Made by a program: the position numbers and the translations under genes. Positions 29,720 to 38,138 of a stretch of 64,000 nt of DNA are shown here, piece after piece. Under the pieces are notes generated by a model. The model saw only the letters and a program-made list of their open reading frames with translations. It searched no databases and was not told the origin of the DNA. The stretch spans positions 492,140-556,139 of the forward strand of contig NZ_BMJE01000001.1 of NCBI RefSeq assembly GCF_014642915.1, read 5' to 3'. This DNA is from Flavobacterium suaedae (GTDB lineage Bacteria > Bacteroidota > Bacteroidia > Flavobacteriales > Flavobacteriaceae). Each line of letters begins with the position of its first letter. Positions within the stretch are counted from its first letter, which is position 1.

Positions 29720-30550
29720 ATGAAAAAGAAACTATATTTATTGTTTACATCTTTGGTTTTACTTTCTGTAATTCTCACAAGTTGTGAAGATGTTATTGAT
29801 GTAGATTTAGGCAGTTCAGAAAAAAGACTGGTAGTAGAAGCATCTATAAACTGGAAAAAAGGAACTGCAGGAGAATGGCAGGTTGTATATTTAAGTACTA
29901 CTACTGATTTTTACAGTAATAACGTTCCTCGTGTTTCGGGAGCTGAAGTGTATATAACAAACAGTAAAGGAGATATATTTGAATTCCCTGAGCTCTCTAA
30001 TGAGTTCAGGGGTTCTTATGGTTGTACCAATTTTGTCCCTGAAATTGGAGAAACCTATACACTTACAATACACTATAACAATAATACCTATACCGCTACC
30101 GAAAAACTACTACCCGTACCTGAATTAGTAGATGCAGGACAAGAAACTGAAAGTTTACTAGAAGACCTGATTATCGTTAAAGGATATTTTAATGACCCTC
30201 AAAACGAAGTCAACTATTATATGAGCGGATATGAACAGGAAAATAAAGGGTTAGAATACGCCGTTTTTGATGACAAATTTGTAAATGGCAATTATACCTA
30301 TGCTGCAAGAATATTTGATGATTTAAATAGTAATGATGAGATAACTATTAACCTATACGGTATTACAAGGCAGTATTATGATTATATGAGTAAAATATTT
30401 ACTATAACTTCCGAAGCAAATGTAGGTCCGTTTCAAGTTCCTCCCGGTGATATAAGAGGAAATATAAAAAACAGCAATAACCCTGATGATTTTGCTTATG
30501 GCTATTTTCGCTTAAGTGAAGTATCCACCATTCAGTACACAGTACAATAG
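29720..30550 (+). CDS. DUF4249 lipoprotein, copy 2
   Basis: About 276 residues, with the lipobox ILTSC (Cys about residue 22) and the same layout as the preceding gene. EDVIDVDLGSSEKRLVVEASINWKKG aligns with the first copy, as do AEVYITNSKGDIFEFPE, TYTLTIHYNNNTYTATEKLL and PFQVPPGDIRGNIKN. The spacing is constant but most residues differ, so the duplication is old. The ATG at 29720 is preferred to a TTG two codons earlier. It ends 33 bases before thiN, which has its own -7 element. Confidence 0.85.
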   Translation: MKKKLYLLFTSLVLLSVILTSCEDVIDVDLGSSEKRLVVEASINWKKGTAGEWQVVYLSTTTDFYSNNVPRVSGAEVYITNSKGDIFEFPELSNEFRGSYGCTNFVPEIGETYTLTIHYNNNTYTATEKLLPVPELVDAGQETESLLEDLIIVKGYFNDPQNEVNYYMSGYEQENKGLEYAVFDDKFVNGNYTYAARIFDDLNSNDEITINLYGITRQYYDYMSKIFTITSEANVGPFQVPPGDIRGNIKNSNNPDDFAYGYFRLSEVSTIQYTVQ

Positions 30551-30558
30551 TTTATTTG

Positions 30559-30566
30559 TATTTTTG
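30559..30566 (+). promoter_or_regulatory. -7 promoter element for thiN (TATTTTTG)
   Basis: An exact TAnnTTTG match 18 bases before the ATG. It separates thiN from the TonB-receptor operon. Confidence 0.55.
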
Positions 30567-30583
30567 CTGCTAAACTTTACTAT

Positions 30584-31246
30584 ATGTCATCTCACCACAT
30601 AGTTCGTGACGACCAGGAATCGGCATTAATAATAGCCAATGGCGCAACTTGCAGCCAAGAACTATTAGGGCAATTACTGGAGTGGTCTCCCTATATAATT
30701 GTATTGGATAACGCTATGCAACGCGTAACGGAACTTGGTATTAAAGTAGATGTATTACTGGGTGATTTTGATGATGATTTTAATCCTGAAAAGTATAAGG
30801 ATATGCAATATCCTTTGGAAATTGTACATACTCCCGACCAAGACAAAACAGACCTTGAAAAAGCCTTTGATTACCTTATAGAAAAAGGCTTTCCTGCGGT
30901 AAATGTAGTATGGGCAACAGGCAAACGTGCCGACCATACTATTACTAATATTACCAATATAGTACGTTACCGTAATAAACTAAAAATAGTGATCTTGGAT
31001 GACCACAGTAAGGTTTTCCTGCTACGTGAAAAGTTTGAAAAGTGGTACACAGCAGGTACTCCTATTTCGCTTATTCCTATTGGTAAAGTAACCGGTATAC
31101 ATACTAAAAACCTAAAATACCCTTTAGCTGATGAAGAGTTAACCATAGGATATCGCACAGGTAGCAGCAATAAGGTTTTACAAGATGGTATAGTTAGCAT
31201 TGAGCATAAGGAAGGTGATTTATTGCTTATGGAATGTTTTGATTAA
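30584..31246 (+). CDS. thiN: Thiamin pyrophosphokinase
   Basis: A 220-residue cytoplasmic enzyme that transfers pyrophosphate from ATP to thiamin, making thiamin diphosphate directly. The family blocks are present: ALIIANGA, VDVLLGDFDDD (usually GDFDS), PDQDKTDLEKAF and ATGKRADHTITNI. The C-terminal thiamin-binding part has the pattern G..ISLIPIG and ...VLQDGIVSIEHKEGDLLLM. The chain is complete. The symbol follows common usage for the Bacteroidota/Firmicutes family. Confidence 0.9.
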   Translation: MSSHHIVRDDQESALIIANGATCSQELLGQLLEWSPYIIVLDNAMQRVTELGIKVDVLLGDFDDDFNPEKYKDMQYPLEIVHTPDQDKTDLEKAFDYLIEKGFPAVNVVWATGKRADHTITNITNIVRYRNKLKIVILDDHSKVFLLREKFEKWYTAGTPISLIPIGKVTGIHTKNLKYPLADEELTIGYRTGSSNKVLQDGIVSIEHKEGDLLLMECFD

Positions 31247-31298
31247 AGAACTCCTCTCACTTAGTGTTAAGGGGTTACTACAACTGTAAACTAATCGT

Positions 31299-31306
31299 TA
31301 TCTTTG
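31299..31306 (+). promoter_or_regulatory. -7 promoter element for uvrB (TATCTTTG)
   Basis: An exact TAnnTTTG match 21 bases before the uvrB ATG. No LexA-type box was noticed beside it. Confidence 0.55.
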
Positions 31307-31327
31307 TGAGAAAGCAGGAAAAAGAAC

Positions 31328-33316
31328 ATGAAATTTCAGGTAGTATCAGACTATAAGCCGATGGGCGATCAGCCCACAGCCATAAAACAACTTAGCGAAG
31401 GAATAAATGCAGGAGACAAATACCAAACACTTTTAGGGGTTACGGGTTCCGGTAAAACATTTACAGTTGCAAATGTTATTCAGGAAGTGCAGCGCCCTAC
31501 TCTGGTACTGGCACACAACAAAACACTGGCAGCACAGTTATACAGCGAGTTCAAACAATTCTTCCCGAATAATGCAGTGGAATACTTTGTCTCGTACTAC
31601 GACTACTACCAACCCGAAGCCTACATACCCGTATCAGGGCTTTATATAGAAAAAGACCTCTCCATAAACGAGGAACTGGAAAAAATGCGACTAAGCACCA
31701 CCTCTGCCCTGTTATCAGGTCGCAGGGATGTTTTAGTAGTAGCGTCCGTATCGTGTTTATACGGTATTGGTAACCCTGTAGAATTTCAAAAGAACGTAAT
31801 ATCAATAGAGCGCGATCAGGTCATTAGCAGAACACAGCTATTGCACAGACTCGTACAAAGTTTATACTCCCGAACGGAAGCCGAATTCGTACCTGGAACA
31901 TTCCGTATTAAAGGCGATACTGTAGAAGTTTTCCCTAGTTATGCCGATGAACCATTCCGTATACACTTTTTTGGTGATGAAATAGAAGAAATAGAAGCGT
32001 TTGATGCTAAAACCAGTTTGGTAATAGAAAAGTATGAAAAGCTGAATATTTATCCTGCTAATATGTTTGTTACCAGTCCTGATGTGTTACAAGGGGCGAT
32101 ATGGCAAATACAGCAAGACTTAGTAAAGCAAGTTGACTACTTTAAAGAAGTAGGCAAACACCTTGAAGCTAAACGACTGGAAGAGCGTACTAACTTCGAT
32201 TTAGAGATGATTCGTGAACTTGGGTACTGTTCCGGTATTGAGAACTACTCCCGCTATTTAGATGGAAGAGAGCCCGGCACACGTCCTTTCTGTTTATTAG
32301 ATTATTTCCCTGATGATTATTTAATGGTAATTGACGAAAGTCACGTAACCGTTAGTCAGGTGCATGCCATGTATGGAGGAGACCGTTCCCGTAAGGAAAA
32401 CTTAGTGGAGTATGGTTTCAGACTACCAGCAGCTATGGATAATCGCCCGTTAAAATTTGAGGAGTTTGAAGCACTGCAAAACCAAGTGGTATACGTGAGT
32501 GCTACCCCTGCCGATTACGAAATGCAAAAAAGCGAAGGTATATATGTAGAGCAGGTTATTCGCCCAACGGGATTACTGGACCCTGTAATTGAAATACGCC
32601 CAAGCCTCAACCAGATAGACGATTTAATTGAAGAGATTCAGCAGCGTGTAGAGGTTGACGAGCGTGTTTTGGTAACTACCTTAACCAAACGTATGGCAGA
32701 GGAATTGGCTAAATACCTTACTAAAGTGGGTATTCGCTGCCGTTACATACACAGTGAAATTGATACGCTGGAACGTGTAGAAATTATGCAGGATTTACGT
32801 AAAGGTTTATTTGATGTGCTGATTGGGGTAAACTTACTGCGTGAGGGACTCGACTTACCCGAAGTATCATTGGTTGCTATACTGGATGCTGATAAAGAAG
32901 GCTTCCTGCGTAGTAATCGTTCGCTGATACAAACGGTGGGGCGTGCTGCACGTAACGTAAATGGTAAAGCGATAATGTATGCAGATAAGATTACTGACAG
33001 TATGCAAAAAACCATTGATGAAACCGCTTACCGCCGAGAAAAGCAGCATAACTTTAACGTAGCGCATAACATTAAGCCTACTGCGCTTAATAAAAAGATT
33101 GAAAGTGCCCTTTCTAAGAGCCCTATTAACGAATTCCATTACGATAATACGCAAAAAGCTGCTGCCGAACCGGATACTGCTTACATGAGTAAAGGTGATA
33201 TTGAAAAACTGATACGTGAAAAACGTAAAACAATGGAAAAAGCTGCCAAAGAGCTTGACTTTTTACAGGCTGCTAAACTGAGAGATGAAATTAAGGCTTT
33301 GCAGGAGAAAATATAA
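31328..33316 (+). CDS. uvrB: Excinuclease ABC subunit B
   Basis: A 662-residue damage-verification helicase of nucleotide excision repair. The domain order is complete: Walker A TGSGKTFT near residue 39, the lesion-probing beta-hairpin FVSYYDYYQPEAYIP near residue 92, Walker B MVIDESH near residue 337 and motif VI QTVGRAARN near residue 538. The UVR domain is at the C-terminus (KTMEKAAKELDFLQAAKLRDEIKAL). It is monocistronic by promoter. The next gene starts 19 bases after its stop and could be co-transcribed by readthrough, because no terminator intervenes. Confidence 0.97.
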   Translation: MKFQVVSDYKPMGDQPTAIKQLSEGINAGDKYQTLLGVTGSGKTFTVANVIQEVQRPTLVLAHNKTLAAQLYSEFKQFFPNNAVEYFVSYYDYYQPEAYIPVSGLYIEKDLSINEELEKMRLSTTSALLSGRRDVLVVASVSCLYGIGNPVEFQKNVISIERDQVISRTQLLHRLVQSLYSRTEAEFVPGTFRIKGDTVEVFPSYADEPFRIHFFGDEIEEIEAFDAKTSLVIEKYEKLNIYPANMFVTSPDVLQGAIWQIQQDLVKQVDYFKEVGKHLEAKRLEERTNFDLEMIRELGYCSGIENYSRYLDGREPGTRPFCLLDYFPDDYLMVIDESHVTVSQVHAMYGGDRSRKENLVEYGFRLPAAMDNRPLKFEEFEALQNQVVYVSATPADYEMQKSEGIYVEQVIRPTGLLDPVIEIRPSLNQIDDLIEEIQQRVEVDERVLVTTLTKRMAEELAKYLTKVGIRCRYIHSEIDTLERVEIMQDLRKGLFDVLIGVNLLREGLDLPEVSLVAILDADKEGFLRSNRSLIQTVGRAARNVNGKAIMYADKITDSMQKTIDETAYRREKQHNFNVAHNIKPTALNKKIESALSKSPINEFHYDNTQKAAAEPDTAYMSKGDIEKLIREKRKTMEKAAKELDFLQAAKLRDEIKALQEKI

Positions 33317-33335
33317 ACAATATAAAACTGAAATT

Positions 33336-34004
33336 ATGCCTTCAAATGCCTATATAAATTTTTTACATATTAGAGTCGATGTATTGAAACTAATCGAAAC
33401 ATATACTTACTATAAAGACAACAATCTTGGTAAAAAGGGTCTAGGGCACTTAACTAGAAGTGCAATAATAATGTTATGTGCAGCATGGGAAAGATATAAT
33501 GAAGATTTGTTATTGGAAAGCATTCAATATATAGGTAATCATGTTAATAATATCCAGTCACTGAATAAAAAAATAAAAAAGACAATCAGTAAAAAAGTAA
33601 GAGATGATAAAAATGAAATTAAGCCTATTGAATTAGCAGGAACAGGCTGGAAGGATATATGGTTTGAATATGCAAAGATTGATACTGATTTATTAAATAC
33701 TCCAAAGTCTGAAAAGTTGAAAACATTATTTGAGACATATTTAGGCATCTCCGATTATTTATCTTTTTGGAACACAACTAATCCAAAAGAGATTGATAAG
33801 TTTGTTTCAGATAGAGGCGATATAGCTCATAATGGAAATAAAGCATCTTCAATCAGAATGAATAAATTAAGAAAATATCAAGATTTAGTAGTAGAAAATG
33901 TTATTGAAATTGATTCTAAAATGGCTAATGAGTTAAAAAGAATGACTAACTCTTCAAACTTAGCATGGACTCAAGAGTATTATACTAATATAAACAGATA
34001 TTAA
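33336..34004 (+). CDS. RiboL-PSP-type HEPN protein (predicted RNase fold)
   Basis: A 222-residue protein. The helical text LGHLTRSAIIMLCAAWERYNEDLLLESI (from about residue 37) and VSDRGDIAHNG match the RiboL-PSP-HEPN family. The HEPN active-site pattern R-x4-H is intact as R160-GDIA-H165. HEPN proteins with this motif are usually metal-independent RNases in defence, toxin-antitoxin or RNA-processing systems; activity here is inferred. An in-frame start at 33285 inside uvrB is rejected: it gives a basic, non-family leader, and the ATG at 33336 gives the natural end. The gene is AT-rich compared with uvrB. It lies six bases before a YegP-like gene and is probably translated with it. Confidence 0.75.
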   Translation: MPSNAYINFLHIRVDVLKLIETYTYYKDNNLGKKGLGHLTRSAIIMLCAAWERYNEDLLLESIQYIGNHVNNIQSLNKKIKKTISKKVRDDKNEIKPIELAGTGWKDIWFEYAKIDTDLLNTPKSEKLKTLFETYLGISDYLSFWNTTNPKEIDKFVSDRGDIAHNGNKASSIRMNKLRKYQDLVVENVIEIDSKMANELKRMTNSSNLAWTQEYYTNINRY

Positions 34005-34009
34005 AGTAT

Positions 34010-34339
34010 ATGGGAAAGTTTGTCATACAAAAAAAATCTAATGGATTATATTATTTTACTTTAAATATAAACGGTAGAGTAATATTAAATAGTGAAGGGT
34101 ATACAAGTATCTCAGGGTGTCATAACGGAATCGAAGCGGTTAAATTAAATTCTAAAAATGACTCAAGTTACAAATTAGGAATGGCTCGAAATGGAAAGTA
34201 TTATTTTTACATTAAATCAAGTAATGGACAAATTATAGCTACAAGTGAATTATATGACACAAAAATCACAATAGAAAATGATATTAATAAAATAAAAGAA
34301 TGTGGTTTAACTGCACATGTTTATGAAAAAAACAATTAA
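34010..34339 (+). CDS. YegP-like protein, two DUF1508 repeats
   Basis: A 109-residue protein made of two copies of a ~50-residue unit. Copy one has GKFVIQKKSNGLYYFTLNINGRVILNSEGYTS. Copy two has YKLGMARNGKYYFYIKSSNGQIIATSELYDT. This is the DUF1508/YegP pattern: K..NG.YYF.L...NG..I..SE.Y. E. coli YegP has the same two-repeat build. Its function is not known. It directly follows the HEPN gene in an AT-rich insert and ends 206 bases before the first mscS-type gene; no terminator was found in that gap. Confidence 0.8.
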   Translation: MGKFVIQKKSNGLYYFTLNINGRVILNSEGYTSISGCHNGIEAVKLNSKNDSSYKLGMARNGKYYFYIKSSNGQIIATSELYDTKITIENDINKIKECGLTAHVYEKNN

Positions 34340-34545
34340 TTATCTTAAAATTCACATGTTCTAATCTTATAAAAATCAACCATTCTTATCATCTTTTTAT
34401 TTTCTGCAAAATCTAGTAACTATCATAGTAAGGAAAATTGAAATTCAAATATTGAAGTTAAGCCGTTAACCAATAATTTTTAACCATCCCCTTTTCTCCC
34501 TGCTTTTTAGTATCTTGCTATAACAAACACAAAACCAGTTTCGGG

Positions 34546-36426
34546 ATGAAAAGCTTTTTCCGTTTCTTTCTATTTTCACTATTACTAATAGTAGGGCAAT
34601 TATTGCACGCACAAACCGATACGGTTAAGCAGGCCGACTCGGTAAATACTGTAAGCCTTAGCGACTATAAATTACAATTGCAGTCACTTGAACAACAGCG
34701 CATAGCCGACTCTATTAAAAAGGCACGACTGGAAGAGCAATTGCATTCGCTAAAGACCACTGATAATATTAAGAAAGAAGAGCTACTTGCTGAAATTAAT
34801 GAATTGAACAGCCGAGAAGCCAAACTTCTTAAAGATAAAAAAGCACGTATTGATTCGCTAAGGGCTACGGCAAAAGGGTATCCTGTAAGAGGGTTCTTTA
34901 AAGATACACTGTTTACTATCTACAGCAAACTGGGTAGTTTTTCCGCACACGACCGTGCTGAAGCTATTACTGAACGAATTAAGGTGCTCGGAGATAATTA
35001 CCTGTTTAAAGCTGATTCACTAAAGGTTACAGCTTCTGAAAACACGTATGATGTTGTTGCAGGAGAATCTATTATAGTAAGCGTTTCAGAGAATGATGCC
35101 TTATGGAATGACACCACTATGGAAGGGCTTGCTATGGCATATTCCAAAATAATTGGCGATGCTGTACTCCATTATAAAGATGAAACAAGTTTTATTACAC
35201 TGGCTAAAGAAATAGGTTTAGCCATACTTGTTTTACTACTGCTTGGGCTTATCATACGCTTTTCAAACAGGCTGTTCCGGTGGACAGCGTTGAAAATACA
35301 TGATCAAAAAGGTAAGCTCATTAAGGGCATTACCATAAAAAATTATGACTTGTTTGACGCAGAACGTCAAATAAGAATACTATTAACACTAAATACTATA
35401 CTAAAATGGCTTGTAATATTATTACTGATATATATTGCCTTGCCAATACTGTTTGGTATTTTCCCCTGGACACAAAACTTTGCGGAAACGCTGTTTAGCT
35501 ATATCCTCTCCCCTGTCAAAAATATGGCATTCGGGTTATGGAACTACCTGCCTAACTTAATTACAATAATTGTTATCATTTTCGTTTTCCGTTATGTATT
35601 ACGGTTTGCACGTTTTCTAAAAAATGAAATTGCCAGTGGTGACCTTCATATTAATGGGTTTTATCCGGACTGGGCTAACCCTACCTACCAAATAATACGC
35701 GTATTGATTATCGCTTTTATGTTGGTACTCATCTATCCTTACCTACCGGGAAGCGACTCACCTATTTTCCAAGGGGTTTCAGTGTTTTTAGGTTTCCTGT
35801 TCACGTTTGGGTCTATGGGGTCGCTGTCAAATATTATTGCCGGGCTGGTACTTACCTATATGCGACTATTTAAAATAAACGACCGTGTAAAAATAGGTGA
35901 TGTAGTTGGCGACGTTATAGAAAAATCACTTCTAGTAACCCGCGTGCGTACTATAAAAAATGAGATTATAAGTATCCCTAATTCCACTGTAATGAACAGT
36001 TATACTATAAACTACAGTAGCGATACCGTAGATCGTGGACTTATACTACATACCACAGTAACACTAGGTTATGATGTGCCCTGGAAAGATGTACATCAGG
36101 CACTTATAACGGCTGCCGACCGCACAGAATTACTTGAAAAAGAACCGAAACCGTTTGTACTGCAAACCAGCCTTGATGATTTTTATGTATCATATCAGTT
36201 AAATGCTTATACCAGAGAGGCTAACAAACAGGCTAAAATATACAGCGACCTACACCAAAATATACAGGACTGTTGTAATGAGGCGGGTATCGAAATACTA
36301 TCGCCACACTATCGTGCTGCACGAGATGGTAACATGACCACCATACCTGCTGATTATCTGGATAAGGATTATAAAGTACCATCATTCAATGTAAAAATGG
36401 ATAAGAAGAATGGGGAACAACGCTAA
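34546..36426 (+). CDS. MscS-family mechanosensitive channel, large with periplasmic domain
   Basis: A 626-residue inner-membrane protein. A signal peptide (to about LLHAQ, residue 23) leads to a charged coiled-coil periplasmic domain (LQSLEQQRIADSIKKARLEEQL, then ELNSREAKLLKDKKARIDSLRATAKG). About four to five membrane segments follow between residues 220 and 440. The MscS pore helix and beta domain come next: FTFGSMGSLSNIIAGLVLTYMRLFKINDRVKIGDVVGDVIEKSLL, then SIPNSTVMNSYTINYS. The C-terminal alpha/beta vestibule is complete. The architecture suggests tension gating with an additional periplasmic input. Two smaller MscS genes lie 1 and 2 kb downstream. Confidence 0.88.
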   Translation: MKSFFRFFLFSLLLIVGQLLHAQTDTVKQADSVNTVSLSDYKLQLQSLEQQRIADSIKKARLEEQLHSLKTTDNIKKEELLAEINELNSREAKLLKDKKARIDSLRATAKGYPVRGFFKDTLFTIYSKLGSFSAHDRAEAITERIKVLGDNYLFKADSLKVTASENTYDVVAGESIIVSVSENDALWNDTTMEGLAMAYSKIIGDAVLHYKDETSFITLAKEIGLAILVLLLLGLIIRFSNRLFRWTALKIHDQKGKLIKGITIKNYDLFDAERQIRILLTLNTILKWLVILLLIYIALPILFGIFPWTQNFAETLFSYILSPVKNMAFGLWNYLPNLITIIVIIFVFRYVLRFARFLKNEIASGDLHINGFYPDWANPTYQIIRVLIIAFMLVLIYPYLPGSDSPIFQGVSVFLGFLFTFGSMGSLSNIIAGLVLTYMRLFKINDRVKIGDVVGDVIEKSLLVTRVRTIKNEIISIPNSTVMNSYTINYSSDTVDRGLILHTTVTLGYDVPWKDVHQALITAADRTELLEKEPKPFVLQTSLDDFYVSYQLNAYTREANKQAKIYSDLHQNIQDCCNEAGIEILSPHYRAARDGNMTTIPADYLDKDYKVPSFNVKMDKKNGEQR

Positions 36427-36487
36427 ACGAGGTTAAACTTATTACAAAACCTTACTTTTTATAACTGTAATACTATATTTTCATAGT

Positions 36488-37240
36488 ATGAAAACGAAAA
36501 AGCCTTTAGGGAATGTTACATCCTTTGTTTTAGAAGCTCCGCAACTGCATAGCGATAAAACTATTTGGGTATACTTGCCTTATAACTACAATAATAGTGA
36601 TACTAACTACCCTGTACTATATATGCACGACGGGCAAAATGTTTTTGATGAATCGGAATCATATAAAAGAGAATGGCATGTGGAGGATAAACTTAATGAA
36701 CTACACTCCGAAGTTATTGTGGTAGGTATAGAACATGGCGGCAGTACGCACCGTATTGATGAGCTTACTCCTTATAAAAATGATGATTATGGAGGAGGAC
36801 ATGCCGATGATTATCTTGATTTTATGCTTACAGTTTTAAAACCTCATATTGATAATAATTTCCGCACGCTTACTGATAAGGAACATACTACTATATTTGG
36901 CAGCTCTGTAGGTGGTTTAATTTCTTTTTATGCCCTGCTTAAGTTTCCTGATGTGTTTGGCAATGCCGGAGTTTTCTCTCCTTCTTTCTGGTTTAGTGAG
37001 GAAATTTTTAAGTTAATGGATGAAGTAGAAACTATTGAGGGTAAGATATATTTTATGGCAGGTGACCACGAAAGTAAAGGTATGATTCCCGATTTGGAAC
37101 GTATGGAAAAGTTAGTGCTGCAAAAAGTAAAAAATGAAAATCAGGTATATAAAAAAATTGTACCCAATGGCAGGCATAACGAAAAAAGCTGGAGAAAGCA
37201 ATTTAAAGAAGCCTATATGTGGCTTGAAAAACAAAATTAA
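36488..37240 (+). CDS. Esterase of the alpha/beta-hydrolase fold (Fes/esterase D-like)
   Basis: A 250-residue protein. LGNVTSFVLEAPQLHSDKTIWVYLPYNYN, NYPVLYMHDGQNVFDESESYKREWHVEDKL and the nucleophile elbow IFGSSVGGLISFYALLKFPDVFG (Ser in GSSVGG, near residue 141) match the esterase_D/Fes family. GRHNEKSWRKQF supplies the catalytic His. No signal peptide is visible, so it is cytoplasmic. The substrate is unknown; siderophore or S-formylglutathione esters are family precedents only. It sits between MscS-type genes with 61 and 41 base gaps. Confidence 0.82.
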   Translation: MKTKKPLGNVTSFVLEAPQLHSDKTIWVYLPYNYNNSDTNYPVLYMHDGQNVFDESESYKREWHVEDKLNELHSEVIVVGIEHGGSTHRIDELTPYKNDDYGGGHADDYLDFMLTVLKPHIDNNFRTLTDKEHTTIFGSSVGGLISFYALLKFPDVFGNAGVFSPSFWFSEEIFKLMDEVETIEGKIYFMAGDHESKGMIPDLERMEKLVLQKVKNENQVYKKIVPNGRHNEKSWRKQFKEAYMWLEKQN

Positions 37241-37281
37241 ATAACTTTATAGCTGATATTTTAATGTAATCAAACTAATTA

Positions 37282-38133
37282 ATGGATGAAATAAGTGATA
37301 ATATTACTGAAGATTTAAGTATACATGAAATACTTGACTCTGTATTATTTTCTATTGGGGATACCCGTATTAAGCTAAGTGCTGTACTTGCAGTAGTTAT
37401 ATTTGTTATTATTTCTTTACTAATAATAAAGCTAATAAAAAGAAGTGTATACCGCTCTAAAAGTCTTGATAGTGCTAAAAAGTACTCGGTATATATGCTT
37501 ATTAAATACTTTTTATTAGTAATTATAATAGTAACTTCATTACAAATACTTGGTTTTGACCTTTCAGTACTTTTAGCCGGTTCTGCAGCACTATTGGTAG
37601 GTATCGGGCTTGGTATACAAAATTTATTTAGCGATTATACGTCGGGTATAATCATACTTATAGATTCGACTGTAAAAGTAGGCGATGTTATAGAGGTAAA
37701 CAGTATAGTAGGTACAGTACAGGAAATACGGCTCCGTACTACTACAATACTTACACGAGACGATAAATATATTATTCTACCCAATACTTTGCTTACAAGA
37801 AATGAACTTATTAACTGGACACATAATGCCCTTGCATCACGTTTTGAGGTATCAGTAGGTGTAGATTATTCTTCTGATGTAAAAGTTGTTATGGACATAT
37901 TAAAGGAAGCAGCACTAGAGGAACCTGCTGTACTTTCTGCACCTGAGCCTTTTGTACGCTTTACAGAGTATGGAGAATCATCACTTAACTTTTCTGTTTA
38001 CTTTTGGGTTGAAGATGTTTTTAGGGCTGAAAATGCTAAAAGTAAATTAAGGGTAACCATATTTGAAAAATTTACTGAGAATAATATCACCATTCCATTC
38101 CCACAACGAGTAATGCATCAGGCTAAAGAATAA
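37282..38133 (+). CDS. MscS-family mechanosensitive channel, small
   Basis: A 283-residue inner-membrane protein with three membrane segments before the pore domain. The pore block is LLAGSAALLVGIGLGIQNLFSDYTSGIIILID (about residues 97-128), followed by the beta domain VKVGDVIEVNSIVGTVQEIRLRTTTILTRDDKYIILPNTLL. A C-terminal cytoplasmic alpha/beta domain ends at FPQRVMHQAKE. The core is close to the three-segment MscS of E. coli in size. The next MscS-type gene starts five bases after its stop. Confidence 0.9.
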   Translation: MDEISDNITEDLSIHEILDSVLFSIGDTRIKLSAVLAVVIFVIISLLIIKLIKRSVYRSKSLDSAKKYSVYMLIKYFLLVIIIVTSLQILGFDLSVLLAGSAALLVGIGLGIQNLFSDYTSGIIILIDSTVKVGDVIEVNSIVGTVQEIRLRTTTILTRDDKYIILPNTLLTRNELINWTHNALASRFEVSVGVDYSSDVKVVMDILKEAALEEPAVLSAPEPFVRFTEYGESSLNFSVYFWVEDVFRAENAKSKLRVTIFEKFTENNITIPFPQRVMHQAKE

Positions 38134-38138
38134 TTACT

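Noticed and set aside
33285..33335. A longer N-terminus for the HEPN gene starting inside uvrB
   Set aside because: It would overlap uvrB by 32 bases and add a basic stretch unlike the family. The ATG at 33336 fits better.
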